This document shows, piece after piece, positions 17,157 through 25,452 of a DNA stretch of 64,000 bases. A program made the translations under genes and the position numbers. The notes beneath the pieces are model-generated. The model did no database searches. It worked only from the letters and a program-made list of their open reading frames with translations, and was not told the origin of the DNA. Numbering within the stretch: the stretch's first letter is position 1; each line of letters starts with the position of its first letter. This stretch comes from CAIVVT01 sp963757265 (GTDB taxonomy: Bacteria > Acidobacteriota > Terriglobia > Bryobacterales > Bryobacteraceae): the NCBI GenBank assembly GCA_963757265.1, contig CAVWRA010000012.1, positions 248,001 through 312,000 of the forward strand, given 5' to 3'.

Positions 17157-18593
17157 TCAAATGATGCGCATCGCGCCGCCGCCCAGCGCAATCTGCCGCT
17201 CGCGCGTGAAGGTCAACGGCGTGGTCACGCCTTCGCCGGTGGGCGTGGCAATGCTGTAACTCATGTAACTGGGGTTGTCCGCGCCCAGCGCGGCCACGCA
17301 GGCGGCGTTGTGCACGAACAGCGTGGTGTTCATGGCGCGCGCCATTTTCGTGACGTTGTGGATGTTGCGCGAATGCATCAGCGCGGTATGCCGGTACCCG
17401 TGCTCGGCCTTGAGTGCGGCGGCGATCCCCGCGTCCACATCGGGCACGCGCACGATGGGGATGAAGGGCATCATCTGCTCCTCCTGGACGAAGGGATGAT
17501 CCTCGGCCGTCTGTCCGAACAGCAGCGGCGTGGAGGGCGGAACCTCGACTCCGGCGGCCGCCGCGAGCAGCGCCACATCCTTGCCGATCAGCTCTTTTTT
17601 CAGATGCGCGTGCGCGCAGCCCTTGCCCTCGCCGTCGAAGCGGAACGCGGCCGCGGTGAGACGGTCGATAGCGGCCAGGTTCAGCTCCACCGCGCCGGCG
17701 CGCTTCATCGCCGCCAGAAAGGCGTCGAACACCTGGGCTACGACGAAGACTTCCTTTTCGCCGATGCACAGCAGGTTGTTGTCGAACGAGGCGCCGAGCA
17801 CAATCGAACGCGCGGCGTTGTCCAGATCGGCCGTCTCGTCCACCACCACTGGCGGGTTGCCAGGCCCGGCGGCAATCACGCGCTTGCCCGATTTCGCGGC
17901 CGCCCGCACAACCGCCGGCCCTCCGGTCACGCACAGCAGCGCCACGCGCGGGTGATGAAACACCTCCTCGGCCGAGCGGATACTGGGCGCGGACACCGTA
18001 GTGAAGACGTTGGCCACGCCCAGCTCGCGCACGATCTCGCGATTGAAGACGCGCAGTGCATGGCAGGCGATCTTCGACGCCGCCGGGTGCGGGCTGAATA
18101 CGGCCGTGTTTCCCGCCGCGACGACGTTGATCATGTTGCTGGCCATCGTCGGCACGGAATGGGTCGCCGGCAAAATCATGCCGATCACGCCCCACGGCGC
18201 GTGCTCGATGATGCACAGCCCGCTGCGGTCGCTGCGCAGTTCGCTGTGCATGGCCTCGACGCCGAGGACGAAGCGGACATTGTTCAACTTGTCGATCTTA
18301 TGATCGAGCCGGCCCAGGCCTGACTCCTCGAGTTCCTTCTGCGCCCACTCCCGGGCGTTGTCGGCGCACAGTTTCCGCACGATGGCGACAATGCGGCCGC
18401 GCTGGTCCAGCGTCATCTCCGCGATGCGCGGCTGGGCCTCGGCGGCGGCCGCAACGGCCTCGTCCACGGTCGCGAAAACGCCGTCGCCCACTGCCACGTC
18501 CGCCGCCGCTGCGGCCGGAGCCGTCGCGCCTTGCAGGCGCGCGATCACCTCTCGCGCGATCCCGGCGATCAACTCTTCCCTGTTCACCGCCAT
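17157..18593 (-). CDS. BMC-associated CoA-acylating aldehyde dehydrogenase (PduP/EutE type)
   Basis: The 478-aa protein oxidises an aldehyde (propionaldehyde or lactaldehyde are likely) with NAD and CoA to acyl-CoA. The catalytic Cys276 lies in DNNLLCIGEKE; GNTAVFSPHP and VTGGPAVV are nucleotide-site motifs. Residues 4-20 (NREELIAGIAREVIARL) form an amphipathic helix followed by an Ala/Pro linker, the classical N-terminal encapsulation peptide of PduP. The gene sits between the shell gene (51 bases away) and the aldolase gene (9 bases), fitting a core enzyme of the compartment. Confidence 0.88.
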   Translation of the reverse strand: MAVNREELIAGIAREVIARLQGATAPAAAAADVAVGDGVFATVDEAVAAAAEAQPRIAEMTLDQRGRIVAIVRKLCADNAREWAQKELEESGLGRLDHKIDKLNNVRFVLGVEAMHSELRSDRSGLCIIEHAPWGVIGMILPATHSVPTMASNMINVVAAGNTAVFSPHPAASKIACHALRVFNREIVRELGVANVFTTVSAPSIRSAEEVFHHPRVALLCVTGGPAVVRAAAKSGKRVIAAGPGNPPVVVDETADLDNAARSIVLGASFDNNLLCIGEKEVFVVAQVFDAFLAAMKRAGAVELNLAAIDRLTAAAFRFDGEGKGCAHAHLKKELIGKDVALLAAAAGVEVPPSTPLLFGQTAEDHPFVQEEQMMPFIPIVRVPDVDAGIAAALKAEHGYRHTALMHSRNIHNVTKMARAMNTTLFVHNAACVAALGADNPSYMSYSIATPTGEGVTTPLTFTRERQIALGGGAMRII

Positions 18594-18644
18594 GGCCTCT
18601 CCATGATTATTCCATCCACCTCCGCCCGCCCCGGATCACGCGCC

Positions 18645-18917
18645 TTACTTTGGCAGAATGCCGCGGATCTCGTCGTGCGGCCGGGCGATCACGTCCACGC
18701 TGATCAGCTCCCCGGCGGAGCGCGCTGCGGCCGCGCCGGCGTCCACCGCCGCTTTCACCGAGGCGACGTCTCCCGTGACGAAGGCCGAACAATAACCGCT
18801 GCCGACGTTTTTATAGCCCTTGAACTCGACCTTGGCCGCCTTCAGCATGGCGTCCGTGGCGCAGACCAGCGCGGCGAGGCCCTTGGTTTCGATGATTCCG
18901 ATGCTTGCGAATTCCAT
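18645..18917 (-). CDS. BMC-H hexameric shell protein
   Basis: This 90-aa single-domain shell protein starts at ATG 18917 with AAGGAG eight bases upstream. Hallmarks of the family are IGIIETKGLAALVCATDAMLKAA at the start, pore loop NVGSG (residues 37-41), TGDVASVKAAVDAG and the IARPHDEI C-terminal motif. Cys43 sits two residues after the pore loop. It would form the hexagonal tiles of the compartment facets. It is the only single-domain BMC-H gene in the window. Confidence 0.93.
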   Translation of the reverse strand: MEFASIGIIETKGLAALVCATDAMLKAAKVEFKGYKNVGSGYCSAFVTGDVASVKAAVDAGAAAARSAGELISVDVIARPHDEIRGILPK

Positions 18918-18937
18918 TCTGCGTCTCCTTGCCGCCG

Positions 18938-19507
18938 CTAGCGCAGCATCCCCTCGATCAGCCCTTCGTGCGGCCGTGGGATGATGTGCGAGCTCACCAG
19001 TTCGCCCACCCTCCGCGCCGCGGCCGCGCCGGCGTCCACCGCCGCGCGCACGCTGCCCACGTCGCCGCGCACCACCACCGTCACGTAGCCGCCGCCGATC
19101 TGAATGCTGCGGATCAGCTGCACGCTGGCTGCCTTGCACATCGCGTCGCTCGCTTCAATCAGGCCGGTGAAGCCGCGCGTCTCGATCAGGCCGACCGCCG
19201 TGCCTGCGTCGGGCTCCGCGGCGGCCTCCTTCTTATTGGCCTTCTTGTAGTACGGCGCCAGGTCCTCGTGCGGACGCGGGATCACCTGGACCGTCGTCAG
19301 CTCGCCCACGCGGCGCGCCGCGGCCGCGCCCACGTCGGTGGCCGCTTTCACTGCCGCGACATCTCCTTCGACAAACGCGGTCACCAGGCCGCTGCCGACT
19401 TTTTCCCAACAGCTGAAGGTCACGTTGGCCGCCTTCAGCATGGCGTCCGAGGCTTCGAACAGCGCCACCAGACCCCTGGTCTCGATCATCCCGAGTGCTT
19501 GGTTCAT
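18938..19507 (-). CDS. Tandem-domain BMC shell protein (non-permuted BMC-T)
   Basis: The 189-aa protein contains two complete BMC domains, residues about 3-82 and 104-182, joined by a Lys/Glu/Ala linker. Each has the canonical order (IETRG at start, IPRPHE at end), so it is not circularly permuted and most resembles PduT-type trimers. Pore loops are KVGSG (36-40) and QIGGG (136-140). The PduT pore Cys that binds an Fe-S cluster is not in the loop; Cys33 lies just before the first one. GTAGGAG precedes ATG 19507. It is the first gene of the BMC operon. Confidence 0.9.
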   Translation of the reverse strand: MNQALGMIETRGLVALFEASDAMLKAANVTFSCWEKVGSGLVTAFVEGDVAAVKAATDVGAAAARRVGELTTVQVIPRPHEDLAPYYKKANKKEAAAEPDAGTAVGLIETRGFTGLIEASDAMCKAASVQLIRSIQIGGGYVTVVVRGDVGSVRAAVDAGAAAARRVGELVSSHIIPRPHEGLIEGMLR

Positions 19508-19631
19508 CTATTGCATTCTCCTACTTTGAGGAACTCGCCTGGTGAATCCGCTCACCCTGCGACCCGCAATGCCCGGCTACTAAAGCCCGAGCGCGGCGGC
19601 CCGAGCCACTTCTCATCATCGCGGACAGACG

Positions 19632-19648
19632 TGGTTTGGCGCAAACCA
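19632..19648. promoter_or_regulatory. Perfect 17-bp palindrome, candidate operator of the BMC operon
   Basis: TGGTTTGGCGCAAACCA is a perfect inverted repeat of 7-bp arms around GCG. It lies 15 bases downstream of the predicted -10 box (minus-strand transcription), where a bound repressor would block RNA polymerase. It is upstream of the shell gene ribosome-binding site. The DeoR repressor at the end of the operon is the obvious candidate ligand. Confidence 0.6.
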
Positions 19649-19663
19649 ACCCATTCAGTTCCA

Positions 19664-19691
19664 ATTATCCGCCAAATTCCTTCACATTCAA
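19664..19691 (-). promoter_or_regulatory. Candidate sigma-70 promoter of the BMC operon
   Basis: Reading the minus strand, TTGAAT (19691-19686) and GATAAT (19669-19664) are separated by 16 bases. The -10 matches the consensus at five of six positions. It lies in an AT-rich patch between panC and the first shell gene, about 160 bases before the first start codon, leaving a long leader that holds the palindrome. Confidence 0.5.
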
Positions 19692-19697
19692 TCATCT

Positions 19698-20585
19698 TCA
19701 TTCAGACTCAGCCACGGGTGGCGTCGGTGCTTCGCCCGGCCCCGCGCACAGCACGTTGTCGATCAACCGCACCGCGCCCAGCCAGATCGCCGCGGCAACC
19801 CTCACTGGGCCGTCGATGCGTTCCACCGGATGCATCGATTCGGGATCGACGATCTCCAGGTACTCGACGCGGATCCGCCGCTCCTCCAGCGCCGCCACGG
19901 CTTCCTGGCGCAGCGCGGCGGCGTCGCTCGCGCCAGCCTCGATCCGCTCGCGCACGCGTTCCAGCGCCTGGTAAAGCGCCGGCGCCTGCCGCCGTTCTTC
20001 GCCGTTCAACAGCCCGTTGCGCGAGCTCAGTGCCACGCCGTCGGGCTCGCGCACCGTCGGCACGCTCACAATCCGAACGGGCACATTCAGGTCGCGCACC
20101 ATGCGCCGGATCACGGCCAGTTGCTGGGCATCCTTCTCGCCGAAGTACGCCACGTCGGGCTGGACAATTTGAAACAGCTTCAGCACCACCGTGGCAACGC
20201 CGCGAAAATGGCCCGGCCGGAACGGCCCGCACAGGAATTGAGTGACGCCCTGCACCTCGACGAAGCTCTGTTGCGGCTGCGCATACATCTCCTCGGCCGA
20301 AGGCGCGAACACGATCCGTACGCCCAGCTTCCCGCACAGCTCCGCGTCCTCGGCCAGCGTGCGCGGGTATTGGCCGTAGTCCCGCGGATCGTTGAATTGG
20401 ATCGGATTGACGAAGATGCTGACGACGGCGTAATCGGTCTCCTCCACCGCCTGTTCGATCAGCCGCGCGTGGCCGGCGTGCAGCGCGCCCATCGTTGGCA
20501 CCAGCCCGATCGTGCGCCCCGCGCGCCGCGGCCCGGCCAGCGCCGCCCGCAGCTCGGCGATCGAGCCGATCACTTGCCAGCTCAT
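19698..20585 (-). CDS. panC: Pantothenate synthetase
   Basis: This 295-aa enzyme joins pantoate and beta-alanine using ATP. Motifs are LVPTMGALHAGHARLI (HIGH-like site), VVSIFVNPIQF, FRGVATVVLKLFQIVQPD, YFGEKDAQQLAVIRRMV and ALSSRNGLL. The start ATG 20585 is fixed by the ATGA overlap with panB; an upstream in-frame extension is only open GC-rich sequence. A Pro/Glu-rich tail ends the protein. The BMC promoter follows immediately, so panB-panC may read through into the compartment operon. Confidence 0.95.
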   Translation of the reverse strand: MSWQVIGSIAELRAALAGPRRAGRTIGLVPTMGALHAGHARLIEQAVEETDYAVVSIFVNPIQFNDPRDYGQYPRTLAEDAELCGKLGVRIVFAPSAEEMYAQPQQSFVEVQGVTQFLCGPFRPGHFRGVATVVLKLFQIVQPDVAYFGEKDAQQLAVIRRMVRDLNVPVRIVSVPTVREPDGVALSSRNGLLNGEERRQAPALYQALERVRERIEAGASDAAALRQEAVAALEERRIRVEYLEIVDPESMHPVERIDGPVRVAAAIWLGAVRLIDNVLCAGPGEAPTPPVAESE

Positions 20586-21421
20586 GCCTGCTTCATCCTG
20601 CCCGGCCCGGCGCTGGAGACCGCCTTCAGCTCTGGAAACCGGCCCTCCTTCACTTCGTGAATATAGGCCTTCGCGCCTTCCGTCACCAGCGCCCCGAGAT
20701 GCGCGAATTGCTTCACGAACGACGGCGCCGCGTCGGCCGTCAATCCCAGCGCATCGTGGCTCACCAGCACCTGGCCGTCGCAATACGGACCCGCGCCGAT
20801 GCCGATCGTGGGGATGCCCAGCTCCGCCGTCACGCCGCGCGCCACCTCGGCCGGAATGCACTCCAGCACGATCGCGAAAACGCCCGCGCGCTCCAGCGCC
20901 CGCGCATCTTCCAGCAGCCGCTCGGCGTCGCCTTTCGACCGCGCCTGGAGCCGGTATCCCCCCAGCTGGTTCACCGACTGCGGAATCAGGCCCAGGTGTC
21001 CCATCACCGGGATGCCCGCCTCCACCAGCCGCGCCGCCGTCCCGGCCACCGCGCGTCCGCCCTCGATTTTTACGCCCTGCGCCCCGCCTTCCTGGATCAG
21101 GCGCCCGGCGTTGCGCAGCGCCTCGTCGGCGTTCACCTGGTAGGTCAGGAACGGCATGTCGGCGATCACCAGGGCGCGCTCCGCGCCGCGGCTCACCGCC
21201 CGCGCGTGGTGCACCATCGCCTCGAGCGTCACCCTCAGCGTGGTTTCGTAACCCAGCAGCACCATCCCCACCGAGTCGCCGACCAGCAGCACGTCGATGC
21301 CCGCGCGCTCCAGCAGCCGCGCCATCAGCGCATCGTAAGCCGTCAGCATGGCGATCTTCTCGCCGCGCTGCTTCATCGCCTTCAAGTCGGGCACGCGGAC
21401 CCGCTTCACCCGTTCACTCAC
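20582..21421 (-). CDS. panB: 3-methyl-2-oxobutanoate hydroxymethyltransferase
   Basis: This 279-aa protein catalyses the first committed step of pantothenate synthesis (ketoisovalerate to ketopantoate, with methylene-tetrahydrofolate). Characteristic segments are KIAMLTAYDALMARLLE, VGDSVGMVLLGYETTL, KIEGG, MGHLGLIPQSVNQLGGY and IPTIGIGAGPYCDGQVLVSHD. Length is normal for the family. It overlaps panC by four bases and is the first gene of the pair. Confidence 0.95.
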   Translation of the reverse strand: MSERVKRVRVPDLKAMKQRGEKIAMLTAYDALMARLLERAGIDVLLVGDSVGMVLLGYETTLRVTLEAMVHHARAVSRGAERALVIADMPFLTYQVNADEALRNAGRLIQEGGAQGVKIEGGRAVAGTAARLVEAGIPVMGHLGLIPQSVNQLGGYRLQARSKGDAERLLEDARALERAGVFAIVLECIPAEVARGVTAELGIPTIGIGAGPYCDGQVLVSHDALGLTADAAPSFVKQFAHLGALVTEGAKAYIHEVKEGRFPELKAVSSAGPGRMKQA

Positions 21422-21667
21422 TGTGATTCAATCCTCCGCGCACGCTCTGCCCGCCGGGTGCATCGCCCTCGACCTCCGTTTGCCGCGCACGCCCGGCGCC
21501 GCCATCCCGCTCGTTCCCGGCTTGAGATTCATGCGCCCGGCCTCGCCTGGCACACGATCACACTCCGGGCTTCCCGGCCATCGTCGATTCTACATCCCGC
21601 GGCCCGCGCGCGCCGCCGCCACACTCGCGAGGTCCGGCAACCCATTGCGAATCGATGACCACGTTTC

Positions 21668-21730
21668 AGAGCCGCGACTGCAAGGAGCGGTTGTGTTACT
21701 GAGCCGCGACCGCGAGGGAGCGGGCGCCCC
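21668..21730 (+). repeat. Two SRDREGA-type short repeats
   Basis: Two direct copies of GCGACCGYNAGGGAGCGG lie at about 21668-21690 and 21702-21724 in the 435-base gap after panB. The same motif recurs at 23338, 25389 and 25430 and in arrays at 41942-42330 and 44088-44195. Read in one frame it translates as SRDREGA. Confidence 0.75.
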
Positions 21731-21785
21731 TTGCTTGCCCGCCATAGCGACAAGAGTCGCGGAGATGGGTGGCGCGGTATGAACC

Positions 21786-21828
21786 GGGCACATGGGTGAC
21801 AGTTTGATCCAGGCACATAGGTAACACT
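21786..21828 (+). repeat. Probable IS481-type left end
   Basis: Two near-identical direct motifs, GGCACATGGGTGACA and GGCACATAGGTAACA, lie just before the transposase start. Such CACATNGGT boxes are typical of IS481-like ends bound by their transposase. No matching right end was found, as expected if the element is truncated. Confidence 0.45.
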
Positions 21829-21856
21829 CGAAGCTCAGGAGGCTGGTGACGGCGCG

Positions 21857-22187
21857 ATGAGCTGGAAAGTGGAGACTGCGATGGAGCAGCGGGTGCGGAT
21901 GATGGCCGAATGGGAGAGCGGCGAAGAGAGCGTGGCGGAGTTGTGCCGGCGCTACGGGATCAGCCGCAAGACGGCTTACAGGTGGTGGGCGCGGTGGCGC
22001 GAGCAGGGTCTGGAGGGGCTGGAGGAGCGCTCGCGGGCGCCGCACCGGCAGCCGCAGCGGATTGCGCCGGCGTGGGAGCGGGCGGTGGTGGAGGCGCGGG
22101 GCGCACATCCGACGTGGGGTCCGAAGAAGCTGCGGGTGGAGTTGGAAAAGTTGACGGCGCAGCTGGGCGAGGAACTGCCGGCGCGCG
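21857..22187 (+). pseudogene. IS481-family transposase, N-terminal fragment
   Basis: Residues 1-60 hold a helix-turn-helix (ESVAELCRRYGISRKTAYRW, then WREQGLEGLEERSRAPH), typical of IS481 transposases. AGGAGG lies about 18 bases before ATG 21857. The homology runs to about ELPAR near 22187, where the DDE catalytic domain should follow, but the sequence changes abruptly into an IS110-type gene in another frame. The protein therefore has no catalytic domain and cannot transpose. Confidence 0.7.
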
Positions 22188-22959
22188 GCCGCTGGCGCGG
22201 CTGGCGCGCGCCGATCCGCAGTTGCTGCATCCGATCCGCCATCGCAGCGCGAAAGCGCAGCGGGACCTGATGACGATCCGGGTCCGGGCGACGCTCGTGG
22301 AGGCGCGCACGGCGCTGATCAACGCGGCGCGCGGACTGGCCAAGGCGCTGGGCGAGCGGCTGCCGGCCTGCGACGCCGATAATCTGGGAACGGCGCGGCT
22401 GGAGGCGCTGCCCGGCGACTTGCAGGCGGCGCTAAAACCGCTGCTGGAGCAAGTGGAATCGATGACGGTGAAGATCCACGCGTTGGACCAGCAACTGGAG
22501 CAGATCGCCCGGAACGAGTATCCGGAAACCCAACTCCTCAAGCCAGTGAGCGGAGTCGGGACTTTGATCGCTCTGACATTTATCTTGACGGTGGAACACC
22601 GCGAGCGCTTTCAAAACAGCCGCGACGTGGGCTGCTATGTCGGCCTGCGGCCCAGGCGCAGCGAGTCGGGCCAGAGCCAGCCGCAGCTGCGCATCACCAA
22701 GGAAGGCGACATCTATCTGCGGACCATGCTGGTGCAGGGCGCGCATTACATTCTGGGCTGGCGCGGGCCGGACACGGACCTGCGGCGCTGGGGGCTGAAA
22801 CTGGCCGTGCGCGGCGGCAAGAATGCGAAGAAACGGGCCATCGTCGCGGTGGCGCGGAAACTGGCCGTGCTGCTGCATCGATTGTGGACCACGGGCGAAG
22901 TCTATGAGCCGCTCCGCAACAGCAACGCCCGCTCGCGTTTGAAACGAGCGGCAGCTTAA
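22188..22959 (+). pseudogene. IS110-family transposase, C-terminal fragment
   Basis: From about 22188 the frame ending at 22959 reads ARLARADPQLLHPIRHRS, then RDLMTIRVRATLVEARTALI, followed by the Transposase_20 domain (LLKPVSGVGTLIALTFILT, GCYVGLRPRRSESG, HYILGWRGPDTDLRRWG with the conserved Ser/Gly motif region). The N-terminal DEDD catalytic domain is missing, replaced by the IS481 fragment. It is an inactive remnant. Confidence 0.75.
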
Positions 22960-23386
22960 ATGGATTGGAGTGTGATGCAGATCGCCGGGTTCGGGTGACT
23001 GCGAGGTCGCGGCGGAAGAGCGTTCCTGGAAACGGGGGCGCCACTTCGGCACAGAGATGGCAGCACCCGTTCGAAATTGAGGACCCCAACTGGCACCGGA
23101 GCAAACCGCTCCATCAAGAGTGCGAATGGAAGCAGGGCGATCCGGCGGTGGCAGAACAGACAACAGAGCATTGCCGGGAACAGGCGGCAGAACAGAGCAG
23201 TGCTGAGAACAGGCGGCAGAACAGAGCAGTGCTGAGAATAGGAAGACGCGAGGACGCCGCGGCGCCTCCCGTCGGTCGGCCAACAGCGGCAGGAAAGAAT
23301 TTGAGAAAAAACCCTTGACCGGGGCAGCCTTCTCATGGAAGCCGCGACCGTCAGGGAGCCGGCCAACCGGCTCTCTCAGCAACCTC
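22960..23386. repeat. IS-downstream region with a 29-bp tandem duplication
   Basis: No convincing gene is present. A 29-base unit beginning AACAGGCGGCAGAACAG is duplicated exactly at 23179-23207 and 23208-23236, preceded by two partial copies. A single SRDREGA-type repeat lies at 23338-23360. The 117-codon frame across the region is compositionally odd and probably not expressed. Confidence 0.55.
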
Positions 23387-23575
23387 TCAGGCCTGCTGCT
23401 TCCGGAGTTGCTGTTCCGCCTGCAACCAGTCCACCTCCGGCGATCCCTCCGGGCAACCGCGCTCGGCCCACAGGATCTTGGCCAGCGCCGCGATCTGCTC
23501 GTGGGTGGGCGGAGTCGCGGACGCTTCGGCCGGTGTTTCAGGAGTCTCGATTTCAAAAACGGCTTGCTCCGTCAT
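23387..23575 (-). CDS. DUF2934 family protein
   Basis: This 62-aa acidic protein contains IAALAKILWAERGCPEGSPE followed by VDWLQAEQQL, the signature of DUF2934, a small family common in Acidobacteria and Proteobacteria with unknown function. ATG 23575 lies six bases after AAGGGGG; a GTG two codons earlier is too close to that site. It is monocistronic, next to the insertion-sequence scar. Confidence 0.8.
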   Translation of the reverse strand: MTEQAVFEIETPETPAEASATPPTHEQIAALAKILWAERGCPEGSPEVDWLQAEQQLRKQQA

Positions 23576-23722
23576 CGGCACCCCCTTTCTGATTTGGATT
23601 ATGACGCGGATATCGCCGAATGCAAGGCCCGGCGGGCTGCTATGAAGCTCCCGCCAGCCGCATTGCGATCGCCTCTCTCGCCCGGACGCGACTTCTTCAG
23701 CAGCCTGCGATGCAAGCGACTC

Positions 23723-25114
23723 TCAACGCGCCAGCGGCTGCGATTTCACAGTCGTGCCGCTCCGTTCGAACTGGAATTGCAGCAGCCACTCGCTGGCCGC
23801 CTGCGCCTCGCCCGTCCCCGCCGGCCGGAACTTCCAGCGCTTGGCGGCGGCGAGGGCTTCCTTGGCGAAGTATTTGCTCGGCCCGGCGGGAGCCAGTTGC
23901 GCCTCCACCACCTTGCCGCTGGCATCGACGTGCACCTTCACGGCGACCTTCACCGAGCCTTGAATGCTCGCGCGCGCCTTCGGCAGCACGTCTGGAAGAA
24001 CCTGCTCGACCACCTCGCCGCTCTCGCTCCCCGCCGCGCTCCGGGTCTCCGCGGCCGGCGCTGCCTCGGGCGCCGCGGCCGTGGCGCTGGGAGCGGCCGG
24101 CGCGGCCGCGCTCTCCACGCTCGCAACCGGCTCGGGCTGCGGCGTTGTCTTCGGCTTCGGCTGTGGCGGCGCCTGCTCCACTGCGGCGGGCGTGGACGGC
24201 GGCGGCTGCGCCGGACGCGGGCCGAACACCCATAGCCCAACCAGCATCACAGCCAGCGCCGCCAGCACCAGCGCGGCCAGCCGTCCATAGCGCCGCCGCG
24301 TCCCCGCCGGCCGGCCCCGCTCAACCGCCGGCGCAACCGAGCTGGGCGCAGTCTCCAGCAGCCGCGCTTGGATCTGCTGCACATTCCAGCGCCACGCCGG
24401 GTCGCGTTGCAGCGCCTGGCGCACGATCTCTCGAAACGGCTCCGGAATCCCCGGCGGCAGCACCGGATCGGCCGACGAGGGAAAATCCCACACCGGCGGG
24501 CGCTGCGTCAGGGCCTCGACCAGCGTCACCCCCAGCGACCACACATCCGCGGCCGGCGAGATCCCGTCCCGCGGCAGCTCGGGTGCGTCGTACGGGCCCA
24601 GCTCGAAACCGTGCTCCCACGGCTCGCCCGCACGCCGGATATGTTCGCTCGCCAGCCGCAGCTGATCGCCCACCGCCAGGATGTTGGCCGGCCGCAGACT
24701 GGTCAGCACGTAGCCCCGCGAGTGCAGGAACGCCAGCGCTTCCAGCGCCGGATCCAGCGCCTCGCGCGCCTCCTCCGCCGACAACGCCCGCCGCGGCAGA
24801 ACCTGCCCCAGGTCCTCGTCGGCGCATTCCATCACCAGGTAGATCAGCCACTCGCCGTCCAGCTCGCAGCGCCCCGTGTGGAACAGCCGCACCAGGTGAT
24901 CGTGTCGCAGCGTGGACGCCGCTTCCCATCGCGCCAGTTGCTGTTCCTGCGACCCGGGATCGGTTTGCAGCACCTTGATGGCGGCTTTCTGGACCGCCGG
25001 CTCGTCGCTGGCCGTCAGAAAAACGGCGCTGCGCGGCCCGCCGCCCAGGTACTGCAGCAACGGGAAGCGTCCGTCAACAACCTGACCCTCCCACTGTTTC
25101 CAGCTCTCGCTCAT
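23723..25114 (-). CDS. Membrane-spanning pseudokinase-TonB fusion
   Basis: The 463-aa protein has a protein-kinase fold at residues 12-255: a degenerate Gly loop (LGGGPRSAVFL), Lys47 (AAIKVL), hinge VMECADE, and YDAPE plus DVWSLGVTL in the C-lobe. The catalytic HRD is replaced by LTS (Ser139 for Asp) and DFG by SEH (Ser156), so phosphotransfer is unlikely. A membrane helix follows (278-298), then a Pro/Ala-rich periplasmic linker and a C-terminal TonB-type domain (about 390-450, VKVAVKVHVDASGKVVEAQL, WKFRPA). It may couple a cytosolic binding event to an envelope partner. Confidence 0.75.
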   Translation of the reverse strand: MSESWKQWEGQVVDGRFPLLQYLGGGPRSAVFLTASDEPAVQKAAIKVLQTDPGSQEQQLARWEAASTLRHDHLVRLFHTGRCELDGEWLIYLVMECADEDLGQVLPRRALSAEEAREALDPALEALAFLHSRGYVLTSLRPANILAVGDQLRLASEHIRRAGEPWEHGFELGPYDAPELPRDGISPAADVWSLGVTLVEALTQRPPVWDFPSSADPVLPPGIPEPFREIVRQALQRDPAWRWNVQQIQARLLETAPSSVAPAVERGRPAGTRRRYGRLAALVLAALAVMLVGLWVFGPRPAQPPPSTPAAVEQAPPQPKPKTTPQPEPVASVESAAAPAAPSATAAAPEAAPAAETRSAAGSESGEVVEQVLPDVLPKARASIQGSVKVAVKVHVDASGKVVEAQLAPAGPSKYFAKEALAAAKRWKFRPAGTGEAQAASEWLLQFQFERSGTTVKSQPLAR

Positions 25115-25388
25115 GCCGTGCCTATGCCTCGAACCTGCCAGTCCAAGTCAGTACCATACTACTCCGACTGGCCCAAATCCGATGCATCGAGCTGCATCCG
25201 TCGAGCACACCAGCCGGCCCGCCCGGCGTGCATCATCGTCATCAAAACGCCGCCGCGCATCTGGCCCGGTGCCTCCGCCGGTCCCTCACCCTCCTCGGGT
25301 CGCAACCGTACCTGTTTTTCGGGATTGAAATCGGAGTTTGAGGTAATGATATACTGCCGCTAGCGATCTGTCGCGGAGGCTTGCGTTA

Positions 25389-25452
25389 CTGAGCCGCGAC
25401 CGCAAGGGAGCGGGCTGCGTTGTTTCAGAAGCCGCGACTGTTAAGGAGCGGT
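25389..25452 (+). repeat. Two SRDREGA-type repeats in a gene-free gap
   Basis: The 460-base gap 25115-25574 has no gene. It holds two copies of the GC-rich repeat, GCGACCGCAAGGGAGCGG near 25392 and a diverged copy (GCGACTGTTAAGGAGCGG) near 25433. The rest shows no structure. Confidence 0.7.

Noticed and set aside
16107..18323. 738-codon plus-strand frame opposite the BMC enzymes
   Set aside because: Antisense to three well-recognised genes with typical His/Arg/Gly-rich shadow composition.
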